A stretch of 64,000 nt of DNA from contig NZ_JAFIQU010000001.1 of NCBI RefSeq assembly GCF_017355985.1, positions 248,001 through 312,000 on the forward strand, written 5' to 3'. Both the position numbers and the translations under genes were made by a program. Below the pieces are notes generated by a model. It saw nothing but the letters and a program-made list of their open reading frames with translations, was not told where the DNA came from and made no database searches. Position 1 is the stretch's first letter, and each line of letters starts with the position of its first letter. This stretch comes from Arenibaculum pallidiluteum (lineage in GTDB: Bacteria; Pseudomonadota; Alphaproteobacteria; Azospirillales; Azospirillaceae). Below are positions 62,666-64,000 of the stretch, in pieces.

Positions 62666-63088
62666 TCAGTCGACTGCCGTCAGATCCTCGAGCGTCTGGC
62701 GCACCACCTGGACGAGGGCGGCGCCATGCTCGGCCAGGTTCAGGCCCAGCGATCCCGCGATCACCGAAAGCTCGACCTCGGTGGTGGGGGCGTAGCGGGC
62801 GATCTCCTGGAGCGCGGCGTCCGGCATCAGCGCATCGCGCGCAAAGCCCATGTCCTGTGCCGTGCGGTTGCGCCAGTTGCTCAGGCTCTCCAGGATGGCC
62901 GACCGGATCTGGGCGCTCTCCTCGCGCCGGCGCAGATCCTCGAAGACGACGAGGATATGCCAGGCGCCCTCGGCATAGGCGGTCTCGATCCGCTTGACCT
63001 CGACGGTGCGCAGAAACCCGGCGAGATGCTCCTCGTCCTCCTGGGTCGCGCTGTCCCTAATCTTGAAGGTCCTGACCTCGCCCTTCAT
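62666..63088 (-). CDS. HRDC-domain protein
   Basis: The 140-residue product has an N-terminal beta-rich part (MKGEVRTFKIRDS, then IETAYAEGAWHILVVFED) and a C-terminal HRDC-like helical domain: ILESLSNWRNRTAQDMGFAR, MPDAALQEIARYAPTTEVEL and GLNLAEHGAALVQVVRQTL. HRDC domains bind nucleic acid and occur in RecQ helicases and RNase D; small stand-alone proteins of this layout also accompany some diversity-generating retroelements, none of which is seen here. ATG at 63088 is chosen; GTG at 63121 is in frame. Confidence 0.68.
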   Translation of the reverse strand: MKGEVRTFKIRDSATQEDEEHLAGFLRTVEVKRIETAYAEGAWHILVVFEDLRRREESAQIRSAILESLSNWRNRTAQDMGFARDALMPDAALQEIARYAPTTEVELSVIAGSLGLNLAEHGAALVQVVRQTLEDLTAVD

Positions 63089-63192
63089 GCCATCACCCGA
63101 GCGACAGAGAGGCTCAGACACTACCCCTTCCGCGCCCGCTTTGCCATGGCGACGTGCGGCGCCGCGAAGCTGCGTGCTATAGAGCGCGCGCC

Positions 63193-63582
63193 ATGATGCA
63201 GTTCGTTCTGTTCGCCCTCGTCGGCTGCGCCGCCGCCGTCGCCCATTACGGGACGCTGATCGTCCTGGCCGAGCTGGCGGGGGTCGGTCCGGTCTCCGCC
63301 TCCGCTGCGGGCTTCGTCGCCGGCGCCGCTGTCAGCTACGCCCTGAACTACCGCTACGTCTTCCGCAGCGACCGCGAGCACCTGCCCACCGCCGCCCGGT
63401 TCCTGACCGTCGCGCTGTTCGGGCTGGGGCTCAATAGCCTCGTCATGGCGGCGCTGACCCACCGGGCGGGCCTTCACTACCTGGCCTCGCAGGTCGCGGC
63501 GACGCTCGCCGTGATGCTGTGGAGCTACGGCGCCAACCGGTTCTGGACCTTCGGCGGGGATGCCGCCCCCCGGTCGTCCTGA
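63193..63582 (+). CDS. GtrA family membrane protein
   Basis: The 129-residue product has four transmembrane segments: FVLFALVGCAAAVAHYGTLI, ASAAGFVAGAAVSYALNY, FLTVALFGLGLNSLVMAA and LASQVAATLAVMLWSYGANR with FWTF, the GtrA signature. GtrA proteins are thought to move polyprenyl-linked sugars or serve teichoic-acid and O-antigen modification. The 3' end overlaps the convergent methyltransferase gene by 58 bases. Confidence 0.88.
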   Translation: MMQFVLFALVGCAAAVAHYGTLIVLAELAGVGPVSASAAGFVAGAAVSYALNYRYVFRSDREHLPTAARFLTVALFGLGLNSLVMAALTHRAGLHYLASQVAATLAVMLWSYGANRFWTFGGDAAPRSS

Positions 63583-64000
63583 GAGGCGGGCGCCCGGCGC
63601 GCCATGAAGCTGTTCCTGTGCGGCGTCGGCCCGACGTTCCTGGGCAGCCGCTCGGCGGCGAAGCCAGCGCCGCGCAAAAGGCCCAGCATGGTATCGGGGC
63701 GGTAGGTCGAGAACCCGGCCTGGCGCCGCACGCGGCCGTAATCCGACAGCGCCATCCGCACCAGGCCGAGCAGCGCGGCCCCGAGAAAGCCGTTCGCCCG
63801 CGCGAAGCGGAGCTGCGAAAGGACGTCGCGCAGGACCGGCGTGTCCGGCTCGATCACGTCGGCGATCAGCAGCCGTCCATCGGGCTTGAGCAGCCGGTGC
63901 CAGTCGCGCATCGCGGCGGAGAGCTGGCCCGCATCGAGATACTGCAGCACCGAGACGACCAGGATCATGTCCAGGCTCGAATCGGGAAGCGCGGCCAAGT
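63525..64000 (-). CDS. SAM-dependent methyltransferase, partial at window edge
   Basis: The frame is open to the last base of the window, so the N-terminal SAM-binding motif I is missing. The visible 158 residues have class I methyltransferase features: LDMILVVSVLQYLDAGQLSA, MRDWHRLLKPDGRLLIADVI, and a C-terminal GFAAERLPRNVGPTPHRNSF with MARRAP. Overlap of the tails with GtrA suggests close packing rather than a joint function. Substrate unknown. Confidence 0.8.
   Translation of the reverse strand, partial: LAALPDSSLDMILVVSVLQYLDAGQLSAAMRDWHRLLKPDGRLLIADVIEPDTPVLRDVLSQLRFARANGFLGAALLGLVRMALSDYGRVRRQAGFSTYRPDTMLGLLRGAGFAAERLPRNVGPTPHRNSFMARRAPASQDDRGAASPPKVQNRLAP

Noticed and set aside
62666-63088. 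Diversity-generating retroelement
   Set aside because: Only an HRDC-type accessory-like protein is present; no reverse transcriptase or template repeat was found in the window.
1-64000. tRNA or rRNA genes, CRISPR arrays, insertion sequences, prophage genes
   Set aside because: Reading both strands gave no cloverleaf with conserved T-loop, no regular direct-repeat array, no transposase or integrase and no phage structural protein.

Overview
The window is GC-rich alphaproteobacterial chromosome and is dominated by a polar-flagellum, chemotaxis and CtrA locus. FlbT, FlaF, FlbD, CtrA, ChpT and SciP together mark the class. The combination of CtrA with a motility cluster and a hybrid CheA points loosely to Rhodospirillales-like bacteria. 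No tRNA, rRNA, IS element, CRISPR array or prophage gene was seen.

Layout. 1-2814: end of a probable fliK, then flgD, flgE and flbT. 2848-9000: a small unknown gene, then a TPR O-GlcNAc-transferase-like glycosyltransferase, a TPR GT61 glycosyltransferase and a TPR-methyltransferase. 9036-14055 (minus strand, transcribed flgK, flgL, flagellin, flaF, DUF1217). 14353-21163: a second TPR glycosyltransferase, a GT4 glycosyltransferase, a glycosyltransferase-methyltransferase fusion, a second flbT and a FlaG-like gene. 21628-33223: sciP, then fliF-fliH-fliN-flbD-flhA-flhF-flhG, a FliK-like gene and a ferritin-like gene. 33258-35023: fliI-fliJ on the minus strand. 35222-44886: ctrA, then on the minus strand cheA-cheW-cheY-cheB-cheR, ftsZ and chpT, with small ORFs between. 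44963-64000: mostly housekeeping and transport genes (DUF3553, two GNATs, AsmA, moaA, nadK, MFS, amidohydrolases, AbrB family, creA, AI-2E family, ABC exporter, EamA, HRDC protein, GtrA, partial methyltransferase), plus a chemoreceptor paired with a periplasmic Cache protein.

How the genes work together. CtrA, its phosphodonor ChpT and its likely antagonist SciP are all encoded here. TTAA-N7-TTAA-type CtrA boxes (one perfect, four with 7 of 8 positions) lie upstream of flagellin, sciP, fliF, ctrA and cheA. FlbD, a sigma-54 activator, is encoded inside the fliF operon, and flgK has a good -24/-12 sigma-54 promoter. This suggests a cascade from CtrA to fliF/flbD to the late genes. The six modification genes flanking the hook-filament and flagellin genes look like a flagellin glycosylation system built on TPR-containing cytoplasmic enzymes, and FlaF plus two FlbT paralogs would act at flagellin expression or secretion. 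The che operon and the Cache/chemoreceptor pair supply the sensory side.

The points most worth a second look are the large flagellin-modification island with two OGT-like enzymes, the FlbT duplication, the compact CtrA/ChpT/SciP circuit with its boxes, the ftsZ gene placed outside a dcw cluster, and the separate Cache protein next to a chemoreceptor.
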